Shown here: one piece after another, positions 15,920-23,696 of the stretch
Layout: every line of letters begins with the position of its first letter
Numbering within the stretch: position 1 is the stretch's first letter
Position numbers and translations under genes: made by a program
Assembly: GCA_009702205.1 (NCBI GenBank)
Contig: WLIM01000002.1
Span: forward strand, 1-36,925
Reading direction: 5' to 3'
Origin: Actinomycetota bacterium
GTDB lineage: Bacteria; Actinomycetota; Actinomycetes; Nanopelagicales; Nanopelagicaceae
DNA: 36,925 nt
Notes under the pieces: generated by a model
What the model was told of the DNA's origin: nothing
Seen by the model: the letters and a program-made list of their open reading frames with translations, nothing else
Databases searched by the model: none

Positions 15920-16912
15920 TTATGGACAGACTATGTATTTAATATCGCCTTCGGCTGGCGGCGTATCTAAAACTGCTTGGACACCGTCCAAGTCAACTAC
16001 TTTAGAGATTAGGATATCTAGGTTTAATTTCCCGCTACTTACTAATTCTGCTGCTCTGCTTTGAGTTAACGGATTGAGAAATGAACCCTGAATCCGAAGC
16101 TCATTTACGACGATGCTAAAGGGATTGATTTCTAGATTTGTATCTGCGGCTGTTAATCCCAAAACAATAACGCAACCACCCCGCCTAGTTATCACTTGTG
16201 ATTGCTTAAATGTATCTACGGCGCCAGCGCATTCAAAAGTTACATCCATCCCGGTTACAACCTGCGAAACATCTTCATTCTTTGGATCTACAACCCGAGT
16301 AGCGCCAATCTTTAGCGCAACATCCCTACGAAATTTTTGACGCGTTACTAAGACAATTTCACTTGCTCCTGCAAGTTTCGCAAGTTGCACAACTAATAAT
16401 CCAATTACTCCTCCACCTAAAATAGCTACTCGTTCACCACCTTTTAACGCTGCTAAATCCATGCCGCGAATTGAACATGCAAGTGGTTCAATAAATGCAA
16501 GATGAAGCGGGTTCAATCCAGCTGCTACCGGATAAATTTGGGAATCTGGTGTTAAGACATATTCTGCGATTCCACCATTTATATTTACACCAAGTGCTGT
16601 TAGTTCAGGGCAGAAAGCGGTGCGCTTTGCAAGACAGTCAGGACATTTGCCACACACAATGTTTGGATCGATGCTTACAAGTTGGCCAACTTTAAACTTT
16701 GAAGAAGGCCCTACTTCTTCAATAACTCCACCAAACTCATGCCCCAAAATTACGGGTTTACTAGATGGATATTCGCCTTTGTAAATATGTCGATCGGTTC
16801 CACATATTCCGCAAGCTAGGACTCTTATCAAACTAAATCCTGGACCGGGTTCTGGTCTTTCAACCTCGGCGAGCTCTAATTCATTTATCGCTTTTAAAAC
16901 AACAGCTTTCAC
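15920..16912 (-). CDS. Zinc-dependent medium-chain alcohol/polyol dehydrogenase A
   Basis: This 330-residue MDR enzyme has catalytic-zinc ligands Cys37, His58-Glu59 (LGHEF) and the later FIEPLACSIRG Glu, and four structural-zinc cysteines (87, 90, 93, 101 in CGKCPDCLAKRTAFC). The GGGVIGLL motif binds NAD. The sequence resembles sorbitol/threonine/galactitol-type dehydrogenases. It probably oxidises a hydroxyl of a sugar, sugar acid or polyol. Its ATG directly abuts the stop of the next alcohol dehydrogenase gene (no gap), so the two are co-translated. The two copies have similar folds but different substrate pockets are likely. Substrates are unknown. Confidence 0.87.
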   Translation of the reverse strand: MKAVVLKAINELELAEVERPEPGPGFSLIRVLACGICGTDRHIYKGEYPSSKPVILGHEFGGVIEEVGPSSKFKVGQLVSIDPNIVCGKCPDCLAKRTAFCPELTALGVNINGGIAEYVLTPDSQIYPVAAGLNPLHLAFIEPLACSIRGMDLAALKGGERVAILGGGVIGLLVVQLAKLAGASEIVLVTRQKFRRDVALKIGATRVVDPKNEDVSQVVTGMDVTFECAGAVDTFKQSQVITRRGGCVIVLGLTAADTNLEINPFSIVVNELRIQGSFLNPLTQSRAAELVSSGKLNLDILISKVVDLDGVQAVLDTPPAEGDIKYIVCP

Positions 16913-17917
16913 TTAAATTGAACTTCCATTAGGTGTAATTATTATTTTGCGCCCTTTGCCGGCTTTGAAAGTATTTAGAGCTATCTCGTAATCTTCTAGA
17001 TCAAAACGATCACTAATCATTACTTTAGGATTTAAAACACCGGAACTAAACATATCTACAGCTCGATCAAACGAATGTAAAACAGCCATGGAGCCAGCGA
17101 TTGTTATCTCTTTGTTGTAGATCCAGAATGGTTCAATTTCAATCTTCGCTTTCTCATTAGCAACACCGAATTGCAAGAAAGTTCCACCAGGCATGACGTG
17201 TGAAAGTGCCTCTTGAATTGCCTTTGCTACTCCGGTGCAATCAATTACAACATCCCAGCCTCGTGGCTGCTTAAGAGTCTTTACATCAGATGTTGCAAAA
17301 TCAATTCCAAGAGTTCGGGCTGTCTCTAACTTAGATTCATTTATATCCACTATCGAAACACTTGCTGCGCCATTTCGCTTAGCAAGCTCGGCCATCATCA
17401 GACCCATAGTTCCGGAACCATAAATTAGATAGTGCGAACCAGGAATTCGTGGAAGTACGTCATATCCGCGAACTGCGCAAGAAAGTGGCTCGATAAGTGC
17501 CGCCTCAAATACATCAACGCCACTTGGAAGTATGTGGCAGTTTTTAACTGGAGTCTTCAAAAGTTCTGCTGCAGCGCCAGGATAAGAAACTCCAAGGGCA
17601 TTCCAGTTTTCGCAGAGATTGCCCCGTGCACGGCGACAGTAGAAACATTCTCCGCAATGTAGTGACGGATCCACCGCTACTAAATCACCAATTTTTACTT
17701 CAGTTACGTTCTTGCCGATTGCTACAACTTTTCCAGCCATCTCGTGGCCCGGGATAATTGGAAGTGTTGGGGCGAATTCACCTTCAAGAATATGTAAATC
17801 TGTTCCACAAATTCCAACGCTTGCAACTTTTACAATTACATCTCGGTCTCCAGGGGTTGGATCTGGCACGTTTTCAATGGAAACTTTTCCAACACCTGTA
17901 ATTACCGCAGCTCTCAT
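16913..17917 (-). CDS. Zinc-dependent medium-chain alcohol/polyol dehydrogenase B
   Basis: This 334-residue MDR dehydrogenase has Cys37, His58-Glu59 (PGHEM) and LIEPLSCAVRG for catalytic zinc, and cysteines 88, 91, 94 and 102 for structural zinc. NAD binding is indicated by YGSGTMGLM followed by an acidic VDIN strand end, which favours NAD over NADP. It resembles D-arabinitol and related polyol dehydrogenases. It sits 2 nt after the LldD-like gene and directly abuts dehydrogenase A. The operon therefore encodes one flavin- and two NAD-dependent oxidases of hydroxyl groups plus a Gfo-family enzyme, which suggests stepwise oxidation of a polyol or sugar acid. This is an inference. Confidence 0.87.
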   Translation of the reverse strand: MRAAVITGVGKVSIENVPDPTPGDRDVIVKVASVGICGTDLHILEGEFAPTLPIIPGHEMAGKVVAIGKNVTEVKIGDLVAVDPSLHCGECFYCRRARGNLCENWNALGVSYPGAAAELLKTPVKNCHILPSGVDVFEAALIEPLSCAVRGYDVLPRIPGSHYLIYGSGTMGLMMAELAKRNGAASVSIVDINESKLETARTLGIDFATSDVKTLKQPRGWDVVIDCTGVAKAIQEALSHVMPGGTFLQFGVANEKAKIEIEPFWIYNKEITIAGSMAVLHSFDRAVDMFSSGVLNPKVMISDRFDLEDYEIALNTFKAGKGRKIIITPNGSSI

Positions 17918-17919
17918 GG

Positions 17920-19149
17920 TTATCTAGTTATCTGCTTAACATGAGATGGATTTAATTCTGCAAGTGAACGCGCTCCAAGCAATTTCATTGTGCGAACCAT
18001 TTGAGTACGCAAGATTTCTAAGCTCCGATCAACGCCCTCTTTGCCACCAGCCATTAGGCCATATAGATAGGCGCGGCCAATCCAAGTGAAATTCGCACCA
18101 GATGCAATCGCGGCAACAACATCGGCTCCATGCATAATTCCGGTATCAACATGTATTTCAAACTTCTTGCCAACCGCTTTACGTACCTCTGGGATTAATA
18201 AATATGGAACTGGTGCACGATCTAATTGACGCCCACCATGATTCGAAAGTGTAATTGCATCGGCTCCGGCTTTTTGAGCAAGAACGGCATCTTCAACGTT
18301 CTGAATTCCTTTTACAACAAGATTTCCACTCCATTGTTTGCGGATCCACTTTAAATCATCAAATGTAACTGTCGGATCGAACATTGAATCTAATAATTCG
18401 GCGACTGTTCCTTTCCAACTATCAAGTGAGGCAAATTTAAGTGGATCAGTTGTTAGGAAATTCATCCACCAAGCCGGCCGTGGAATTGCGTTCAAAATAG
18501 TCTTTGAAGTTAGCGATGGTGGAATTGTCATTCCATTGCGAACATCGCGAAGTCTCGCACCAGCAACAGGAACATCAACTGTTAAAACTAAAGTATCGAA
18601 GCCCGCAGCTTTTGCACGATCAACCAGGGCCATTGAGCGATCGCGGTCTTTCCACATATATAGCTGAAACCAGTTGCGACCATCGGGTGCAATATTTGCA
18701 ACATCTTCAATTGAGCGCGTTCCCATTGTTGAAAGAGTAAATGGAATACCAGCATCGCGAGCAGCGGTAGCTCCGGCATATTCGCCTTCAGTCTGCATCA
18801 TGCGAGTAAAACCAGTTGGTGCTATTCCAATTGGCATAGCCATTGTTTGACCTAACATTTTTACCGTTGTATCAACAATTGAGACATCCCGCAGGATTCG
18901 AGGTTGGAATTCAATTTTTTCAAAAGTTTGTCGTGCTCGAGTCAAACTCGATTCGCTATCTGCGCCACCATCCGTGTAATCAAATGGCGCCTTCGGTGTG
19001 CGACGCTTTGCAATATCTCTTAAATCGTAAATTGTTAAAGCCCGCGAAAGTCTGCGCTTGCGACCATTGAAGATTGGTTTACGGAAGCGCATTAAACCTG
19101 CCAACTCTTTAATTCCAGGAAAGCGGCGTTTAACTTTTAATTGACCCAT
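17920..19149 (-). CDS. lldD: FMN-dependent alpha-hydroxyacid dehydrogenase, LldD type
   Basis: This 409-residue protein belongs to the L-lactate dehydrogenase / glycolate oxidase family, which oxidises L-2-hydroxyacids to 2-oxoacids with FMN. Key parts are [10 protein letters not shown] (57-66), [13 protein letters not shown] (158-169), the FMN-contacting Lys280 and the catalytic SNHGGRQLD (His304, Arg307). The N-terminal extension with [27 protein letters not shown] matches the mycobacterial LldD2 branch, which supports the ATG at 19149. TAGTAT lies 6 nt upstream, so the message is probably leaderless. It leads an operon with two zinc alcohol dehydrogenases. In this cluster it could turn lactate from a lactaldehyde branch into pyruvate. 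Another hydroxyacid is possible. Confidence 0.85.
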   Translation of the reverse strand: MGQLKVKRRFPGIKELAGLMRFRKPIFNGRKRRLSRALTIYDLRDIAKRRTPKAPFDYTDGGADSESSLTRARQTFEKIEFQPRILRDVSIVDTTVKMLGQTMAMPIGIAPTGFTRMMQTEGEYAGATAARDAGIPFTLSTMGTRSIEDVANIAPDGRNWFQLYMWKDRDRSMALVDRAKAAGFDTLVLTVDVPVAGARLRDVRNGMTIPPSLTSKTILNAIPRPAWWMNFLTTDPLKFASLDSWKGTVAELLDSMFDPTVTFDDLKWIRKQWSGNLVVKGIQNVEDAVLAQKAGADAITLSNHGGRQLDRAPVPYLLIPEVRKAVGKKFEIHVDTGIMHGADVVAAIASGANFTWIGRAYLYGLMAGGKEGVDRSLEILRTQMVRTMKLLGARSLAELNPSHVKQITR

Positions 19150-19155
19150 AGGAAA

Positions 19156-19161
19156 ATACTA
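19156..19161 (-). promoter_or_regulatory. -10 element, leaderless start of the LldD-like gene
   Basis: TAGTAT on the minus strand is followed by TTTCCT (6 nt) and the ATG at 19149. The divergent dehydratase operon begins less than 50 bp away, so its promoter must overlap this one or the lldD coding region. Confidence 0.5.
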
Positions 19162-19180
19162 CACATCGGATTTGGCGGAG

Positions 19181-19186
19181 TATGCT
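19181..19186 (+). promoter_or_regulatory. Candidate -10 element for the dehydratase operon
   Basis: TATGCT lies 10 nt before the preferred ATG at 19197, predicting a leader of about 3-4 nt. It overlaps the alternative ATG at 19182, so only one of the two readings can be right. Confidence 0.3.
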
Positions 19187-19196
19187 TCCAATCCTT

Positions 19197-19475
19197 ATGC
19201 GTAAGGTCCTGATTCTTAACGAGAATGACAACATTGCCGTCTGCCTTGTGGACTTAGAAATTGGTGAAGTCATCGGACAAGATGGCCTTAATCTCACTAT
19301 TCAAAATCGCATTCCTCGCGGCCACAAAGTTGCGACAAAAAACATTTCAAAAGATGACGGCATTATTAAATATGGTGAGCGCATGGGTCACGCAACTTCC
19401 GAGATTAAAATCGGTGAGCACGTACACACGCATAATGTTCTTGGCGATCGCCTCTCAACGGAGCAAGTGAAATGA
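19197..19475 (+). CDS. SAF-domain small subunit of a UxaA-type dehydratase
   Basis: This 92-residue protein matches the N-terminal SAF domain that altronate/galactarate dehydratases carry as part of one chain. Here it is a separate subunit, as in SuyA of (S)-sulfolactate sulfo-lyase. Characteristic are NENDNIAVCLVDLEIGE and IPRGHKVATKNI, and the late GHATSEIKIGEHVHTHNV. The ATG at 19197 gives the usual N-terminus beginning MRKVLIL. A start at 19182 adds five residues. It overlaps the next gene by 4 nt (ATGA), as expected for subunits of one complex. The substrate is probably a sugar acid that loses water to form a 2-keto-3-deoxy acid. Sulfolactate remains an alternative. Both are inference. 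Confidence 0.8.
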   Translation: MRKVLILNENDNIAVCLVDLEIGEVIGQDGLNLTIQNRIPRGHKVATKNISKDDGIIKYGERMGHATSEIKIGEHVHTHNVLGDRLSTEQVK

Positions 19476-20284
19476 GCATGAAGGGATTCGACCATGGAAA
19501 TCGTGGGATTGGTGTGCGAAACCATCAATTGATTCTTCCTTCCGTAGTCTGTTCAACCCGAGTATCTAGTCGAATTGCACGTGAAGTAGGCGCAGTTACT
19601 TTTGCTCACCAACATGGATGTGGCTTTATTGGAAATGACGTTGGTCGCATTACAGATTACTTCGCTGCTCTCGCAAATCATCCAAATGTAAGTTCAACTT
19701 TAATTGTTGGACTCGGATGTGAAACGCTTCAGGGAAATGAATTAGCAGATAAATTACTTACAAAAAATAAATCAACAAATTATTTAGTCACTCAAGAAAG
19801 TGGCGGCGTAGCTGGAACAGTTAGTTCAGGTATTTCTGCGGCGAGAGAATTATCAGCTAATTTTCCAACTGCCCAGACGGTTCTACCCAGACTTCATCTT
19901 GGAATTGATCTCTCCAATGATGATTTCAAAGTTGATGAGATAGTTGCCGCGCTAACTGAAGTTGGCGTAGATATAACAGTTGCGGCTTCACATAAGAACT
20001 CTGGTCTTAATTTTTCAGATTTAATGGAAGCTGGCGTTCACGTGATTCTCTCTTTCCCTGATCCAAACCAGCCACCTTCAGGTTTTCCGCTGATCCCGAC
20101 GATAAACGTTTCAAGCGGATCACCACTTCATTTGGCTATTGCAAATGATTTTGATTTAGGGCCGAAGGCAGAATCTGAAGAAATTATGGAGAAGATTTAT
20201 AACGTCGTAAACGGTGAACTTACGAAAGTTGAAGCCATCGGTGCCGGCGAAATTATTGCTGCTCGTGAGGTGCGAAGTGTCTGA
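19472..20284 (+). CDS. UxaA-like core subunit 1 (short, keeps first-half motifs)
   Basis: This 270-residue protein is homologous to the core of altronate/galactarate dehydratase, but shorter than the usual approximately 390 residues. It keeps the entry GNRGIGVRNHQLILPSVVC, the HQHGCG motif (46-51) and GLGCE (80-84). The region that should hold ECGGSD is replaced by LHLGIDLSNDD, and the following GGLTT.EEK section is missing. The C-terminal IPTINVSSGSPL...NGELTKVEAIG tail is retained. The reading frame is intact and overlaps both neighbours (4 nt upstream, 8 nt downstream), so it looks functional, not decayed. It is complementary to the next gene, which keeps just the motifs missing here. The two probably build one active site. 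Confidence 0.78.
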   Translation: MSMKGFDHGNRGIGVRNHQLILPSVVCSTRVSSRIAREVGAVTFAHQHGCGFIGNDVGRITDYFAALANHPNVSSTLIVGLGCETLQGNELADKLLTKNKSTNYLVTQESGGVAGTVSSGISAARELSANFPTAQTVLPRLHLGIDLSNDDFKVDEIVAALTEVGVDITVAASHKNSGLNFSDLMEAGVHVILSFPDPNQPPSGFPLIPTINVSSGSPLHLAIANDFDLGPKAESEEIMEKIYNVVNGELTKVEAIGAGEIIAAREVRSV

Positions 20285-21440
20285 TCAATTAAAAGCATTT
20301 GCAAGACCTGATGGTCGTTGGGGATTGCGTAACCACGTATTAATACTCCCTCTGCATTCAGCTCTTTCGGCAACAGCGAGAAAGATTGCTGATGCTTCAA
20401 TCGGCGCAGTAGGAGTTAGTCACGACTGGTCTGGTGAAGTAGATGGCGACTTTGCTCGCATCACCAAAACAATTTCAGGCTTTGCCGCCAATCCAAATAA
20501 TTTTGCGACAATTTTTCTAACAATAGGAACACCGCATGAATTAGCGATAATTGAAGTTGCAAAGAAGATTGGTTTAGCCCGAGCCGAAGTTTTAAACGTT
20601 GCAGAATATGGCTCAATGGCAAAGATCGCTGATATCGGTCTTGCAATGGCAAATTCACTTGTTAAAGAAGCTAATTTGCAAGCCAGAGTTAGTGCACCTT
20701 GGAGCGCAATTATTCTCGGTCAAGAATGTGGTGGTTCGGATGCGCTCTCCGGAATAACTGCAAATCCTGCACTTGGCGTTGCCAGTGACCGACTTGTAGA
20801 ACTTGGTGCGGCATCCGTATTAGGTGAGACAACAGAAATTCTTGGTGCCGAACATTTACTTGCGGCTCGCGCAATTACTCCTGAGATTGGTGCCCAAATA
20901 ATTGAGACTGTCGCAAGGTATGAGCGATCAATTAATTACGAAGGCATTGATATGCGAGGCGCCCAACCTTCACGCGGAAATATAGAAGGTGGATTAACAA
21001 CTTTGGAAGAGAAATCACTTGGCGCGGCTAAGAAAGCGGGAAGTGCACAATTCTCTGGCGTTCTTGAATATGCAGACCAGGTTCCAAATTCCGGGCTCTA
21101 CTTTATGGATACTCCTGGACATGACACTGAACAATTAACTGGTTTTGGAGCTGGTGGAATCAACATAATAGTTTTCACAACTGGCCGTGGAACTCCAACT
21201 GGTTCGGCGATTGTTCCAACAATCAAAGTAGCAACAAATAGCACCATGGCAAATGCAATTCCAGATTTGATTGATTTAAATGCCGGAACAATTGCTGATG
21301 GCTTAAAAACTTTAGCGCAAGTTGGTGGAGAGTTATTTGATTTAATTCTTGAAGTTGCCAATGGTAAGACGACTAAGGCTGAAAAAGGTTTGCATCACGA
21401 GTTCTCACTATCTCGGATGTATAACACCGTTATTCGTTAA
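20277..21440 (+). CDS. UxaA-like core subunit 2 (full length, keeps second-half motifs)
   Basis: This 387-residue homologue of altronate/galactarate dehydratase (UxaA/GarD, SuyB-like) starts at GTG 20277 inside the end of the previous gene. It keeps GRWGLRNHVLILP, ECGGSD (150-155), the GNIEGGLTTLEEKSLG run (234-249), FTTGRGTPTGSAIVPTIKVATNS and the final DLNAGT. The first-half motifs have degenerated: the HxHGCG position reads SHDWSG (48-53) and GLGCE reads IGTPHE. An enzyme built from this chain alone would lack residues the family conserves strictly. With subunit 1 and the SAF protein, all motifs are present once. It converges on a methyltransferase gene with an 11-bp overlap of 3' ends. 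The likely role is dehydration of a sugar acid. Confidence 0.85.
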   Translation: MSDQLKAFARPDGRWGLRNHVLILPLHSALSATARKIADASIGAVGVSHDWSGEVDGDFARITKTISGFAANPNNFATIFLTIGTPHELAIIEVAKKIGLARAEVLNVAEYGSMAKIADIGLAMANSLVKEANLQARVSAPWSAIILGQECGGSDALSGITANPALGVASDRLVELGAASVLGETTEILGAEHLLAARAITPEIGAQIIETVARYERSINYEGIDMRGAQPSRGNIEGGLTTLEEKSLGAAKKAGSAQFSGVLEYADQVPNSGLYFMDTPGHDTEQLTGFGAGGINIIVFTTGRGTPTGSAIVPTIKVATNSTMANAIPDLIDLNAGTIADGLKTLAQVGGELFDLILEVANGKTTKAEKGLHHEFSLSRMYNTVIR

Positions 21441-22617
21441 GGCTAATCCGAGAGGCAAGGGCAGGATCTATCCGCCAATCGCTTAACATCTTCTTGTAAG
21501 TAGCAACATCTTCCGAAGTTGGTTTGGCATTTGTAAGAACTGCGCGAATCATAATATTTCGCGGTGTGTGCTCTCCCCCAATAAATTCAATAATCTCGGT
21601 TCGATAGCCCTTGAGCTTAAGAATTTGAGCCCTTAATGAATCGGTCATTAAGTCACCAAGACGTTCTTTCATTAAGCCATGCTTAGTAAGAATGTTCCAA
21701 GGTTCTGGAACCTGGCTCATCTGAGTCTGTAAATCATGTTGGCAACATGGTGCAACTAATAACAATTTTGCTCCGCCATTTACTGCCCAAGCAATTGCAT
21801 CATCGGTTGCGGTGTCGCAGGCGTGAAGTGCAATGGCGATATCGCAGGTAGTGATTGAAGTTTGATCTATGGCTTCTGCCTTGAATTCGATTGAAGCAGA
21901 GATTCCTAATTTCTTAGCAATCTCGGTATTTCTCTTCAGTGATTCAGGTCTGATATCAATACCAATCACATGAACTGGAATATCCATACTCTTTAAATAT
22001 TGGTGCACAGCAAATGTTAGATATGCGTTTCCACATCCTAAGTCGGCTATCACAAGTGGGTTTGAGGAAGTTGGTTCTGCAATTTGCTTTGCTGCAATGG
22101 CTGAATTGAGAGTTGGAACAAGCAATCTAAGAAATTCTTCAACTTGTAAGTACTTATCTGCTCGCGTTGGCTTAACTCTTCCATTTGCATCACTGATTCC
22201 AACTTCAATCAAGAATGGATCGGCCGAATCCAATAATCGAGTTTTCTTTCGATCATGTTCCAAATTCTGTTCGCGTGCCACTTTATCTTCATGGACTTGA
22301 GCTTCACCCTTTTTTGTGATTCGAATTGAAAGGGATCCAGCTGTGTGTTCAACCAAAATATTTGCGTATCCCAGTTCCAAATAACTCATGGGATTGAAAT
22401 CTTTTTGGGCAATATTTTTAGTTGTAGTGACCCGGCCATCATTTTGCATAATCTGGTAAACAACTTCATCTTTAATTAATACCGGACGAATATCAATTCG
22501 CTCAAATGGAACAACCATATTTCGCCGGCGCCCGGATAAGACTATTCGCACTAAAGTTTTAGAATCCCGAGCAAACGCAACAGCCTTTTCCAAGGCGCTT
22601 TCTAATTGAGTCGCCAC
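21430..22617 (-). CDS. SAM-dependent methyltransferase, Methyltransf_32/METTL25-like
   Basis: This 395-residue protein has a central class I methyltransferase domain with motif I ADLGCGNAYLTFA (191-203), an acidic VIGIDIR strand after it, and the subgroup signatures IALHACDTATDDAIA and APCCQHDL, found in the Methyltransf_32 family. The N-terminal 130 residues form a separate basic region with RRRNMVVPFERIDIRPV, possibly RNA binding. It starts at GTG 22617, one nucleotide after the dapC stop, so it is translated with dapC. A tRNA or rRNA substrate is plausible, but unproven. It is not part of the sugar island despite touching it. Confidence 0.8.
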   Translation of the reverse strand: MATQLESALEKAVAFARDSKTLVRIVLSGRRRNMVVPFERIDIRPVLIKDEVVYQIMQNDGRVTTTKNIAQKDFNPMSYLELGYANILVEHTAGSLSIRITKKGEAQVHEDKVAREQNLEHDRKKTRLLDSADPFLIEVGISDANGRVKPTRADKYLQVEEFLRLLVPTLNSAIAAKQIAEPTSSNPLVIADLGCGNAYLTFAVHQYLKSMDIPVHVIGIDIRPESLKRNTEIAKKLGISASIEFKAEAIDQTSITTCDIAIALHACDTATDDAIAWAVNGGAKLLLVAPCCQHDLQTQMSQVPEPWNILTKHGLMKERLGDLMTDSLRAQILKLKGYRTEIIEFIGGEHTPRNIMIRAVLTNAKPTSEDVATYKKMLSDWRIDPALASRISLNE

Positions 22618-22618
22618 G

Positions 22619-23686
22619 TTAAATGTTTTTCAAAATACGATCTGCGGCGTCAGATATTTGAGAGTCGCTCGCAGTCATTGCAATTCGAATATGTTGACTT
22701 CCAGCTTCGCCATAGAAAATTCCAGGGGTAGCTAAAATTCCAAGATCAGCCAACCAAGAAACCGCATCCCAGCAATCGCCACCACGGGTGCACCAGATGT
22801 AAAGACCTGCATCAGAGAAATCAATTTTGAACCCGGCTTTTATTAGCGCTGAACTAAGTAACTTGCGACGACTGGCATAACGCTCGGCTTGTTCACTTAC
22901 ATGGACCTCATCGGCGAGCGCGACAGTCATTGCTCTCTGAATTGGTAGCGGAACCATCATTCCCGCATGTTTTCTAACTTCACGAATCTGTGAAATAACT
23001 TCTGGATCTCCAACGATTAGCCCTGCGCGATAGCCAGCCAAGTTAGAACGTTTAGACATTGAATGAACTGCGATTAAATTCTTATTATTTCCGGCTGCTA
23101 ATTTCAAAATTGAAACTGGCGCCGGACCTCGAGCTGGAAAGCTTATGTAACATTCATCGCTTATAACTAATGAGTTATTTTCTCTGGCATATGAAATAAC
23201 TGCTGCTAATTCGGTTTCGCTATGAACTCTTCCAGTTGGATTCGAAGGTGAATTAATCCACGCTAAATCACTCTTTGGCCAAGTTTTCGCATCAATATCA
23301 ACCGCTATGGCTTCACTACCGTGAATTATGGAACCAACTAGATAAGTTGGATAGGCAACTTTTGGATAGAGCACAGTTTTTGCTTCCAATATTGTTGGCA
23401 GCCAGGCAACAAGTTCTTTCGATCCAATAGTTGGGAGTACGTCGAATTCACCACTTGCGCCTAAAGTTTTTATCGCCCAGTCTCGCATTGCTTCGCGCAA
23501 CTGCGGTGTTCCGATAGTTACTGGATAACTAGGTGCATTTGAAGATTCACGAAGTGCGCTCTGTATAAATTCAGGAGTCGCATCTACGGGCGTACCTTGT
23601 GATAAATCAATTAAGCCGCCAGCACTGTTAGCTGCGCGCGCACTGAATGGCGCTAACGCATCCCAAGGAAAATCAGGAAGCTTCAG
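22619..23686 (-). CDS. dapC: Succinyldiaminopimelate transaminase DapC, with unconventional start
   Basis: DapC makes N-succinyl-diaminopimelate in lysine and cell-wall precursor synthesis. The PLP fold is clear: NSPSNPTG, SDECYISF and the PLP lysine in HSMSKRSNLAGYRAG (about residue 212). The family N-terminus LPDFPWDALAPF...LIDLSQGTPVD is encoded from about 23683 down, so the gene must begin near 23686-23692. No in-frame ATG, GTG or TTG exists there. The first one, TTG at 23500, would remove about 62 conserved residues. CTG at 23686 is used here as a working start; ATC at 23692 is the alternative. A GTG at 23696, directly after the fdxA stop, is one frame away. The neighbour fdxA is the usual actinobacterial partner. 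Confidence 0.85.
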   Translation of the reverse strand: MKLPDFPWDALAPFSARAANSAGGLIDLSQGTPVDATPEFIQSALRESSNAPSYPVTIGTPQLREAMRDWAIKTLGASGEFDVLPTIGSKELVAWLPTILEAKTVLYPKVAYPTYLVGSIIHGSEAIAVDIDAKTWPKSDLAWINSPSNPTGRVHSETELAAVISYARENNSLVISDECYISFPARGPAPVSILKLAAGNNKNLIAVHSMSKRSNLAGYRAGLIVGDPEVISQIREVRKHAGMMVPLPIQRAMTVALADEVHVSEQAERYASRRKLLSSALIKAGFKIDFSDAGLYIWCTRGGDCWDAVSWLADLGILATPGIFYGEAGSQHIRIAMTASDSQISDAADRILKNI

Positions 23687-23696
23687 AGTGATGCAC

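Noticed and set aside
15976-15992. CTTGGACACCGTCCAAG, resembling the LacI operator arms
   Set aside because: It lies inside the coding end of the alcohol dehydrogenase gene, far from any promoter, and has a 3-nt centre unlike the 4-nt centre of the iol site. It encodes an ordinary family segment, so coincidence is more likely.
19472-20284. UxaA-like chain 1 as a decayed pseudogene
   Set aside because: The frame is intact, overlaps both neighbours in a coupled way, and keeps exactly the motifs the next gene lacks.
22619-23500. DapC starting at TTG 23500 (293 residues)
   Set aside because: It would drop about 62 residues including the conserved LPDFPWD and SQGTPVD segments, which are plainly encoded upstream in the same frame.
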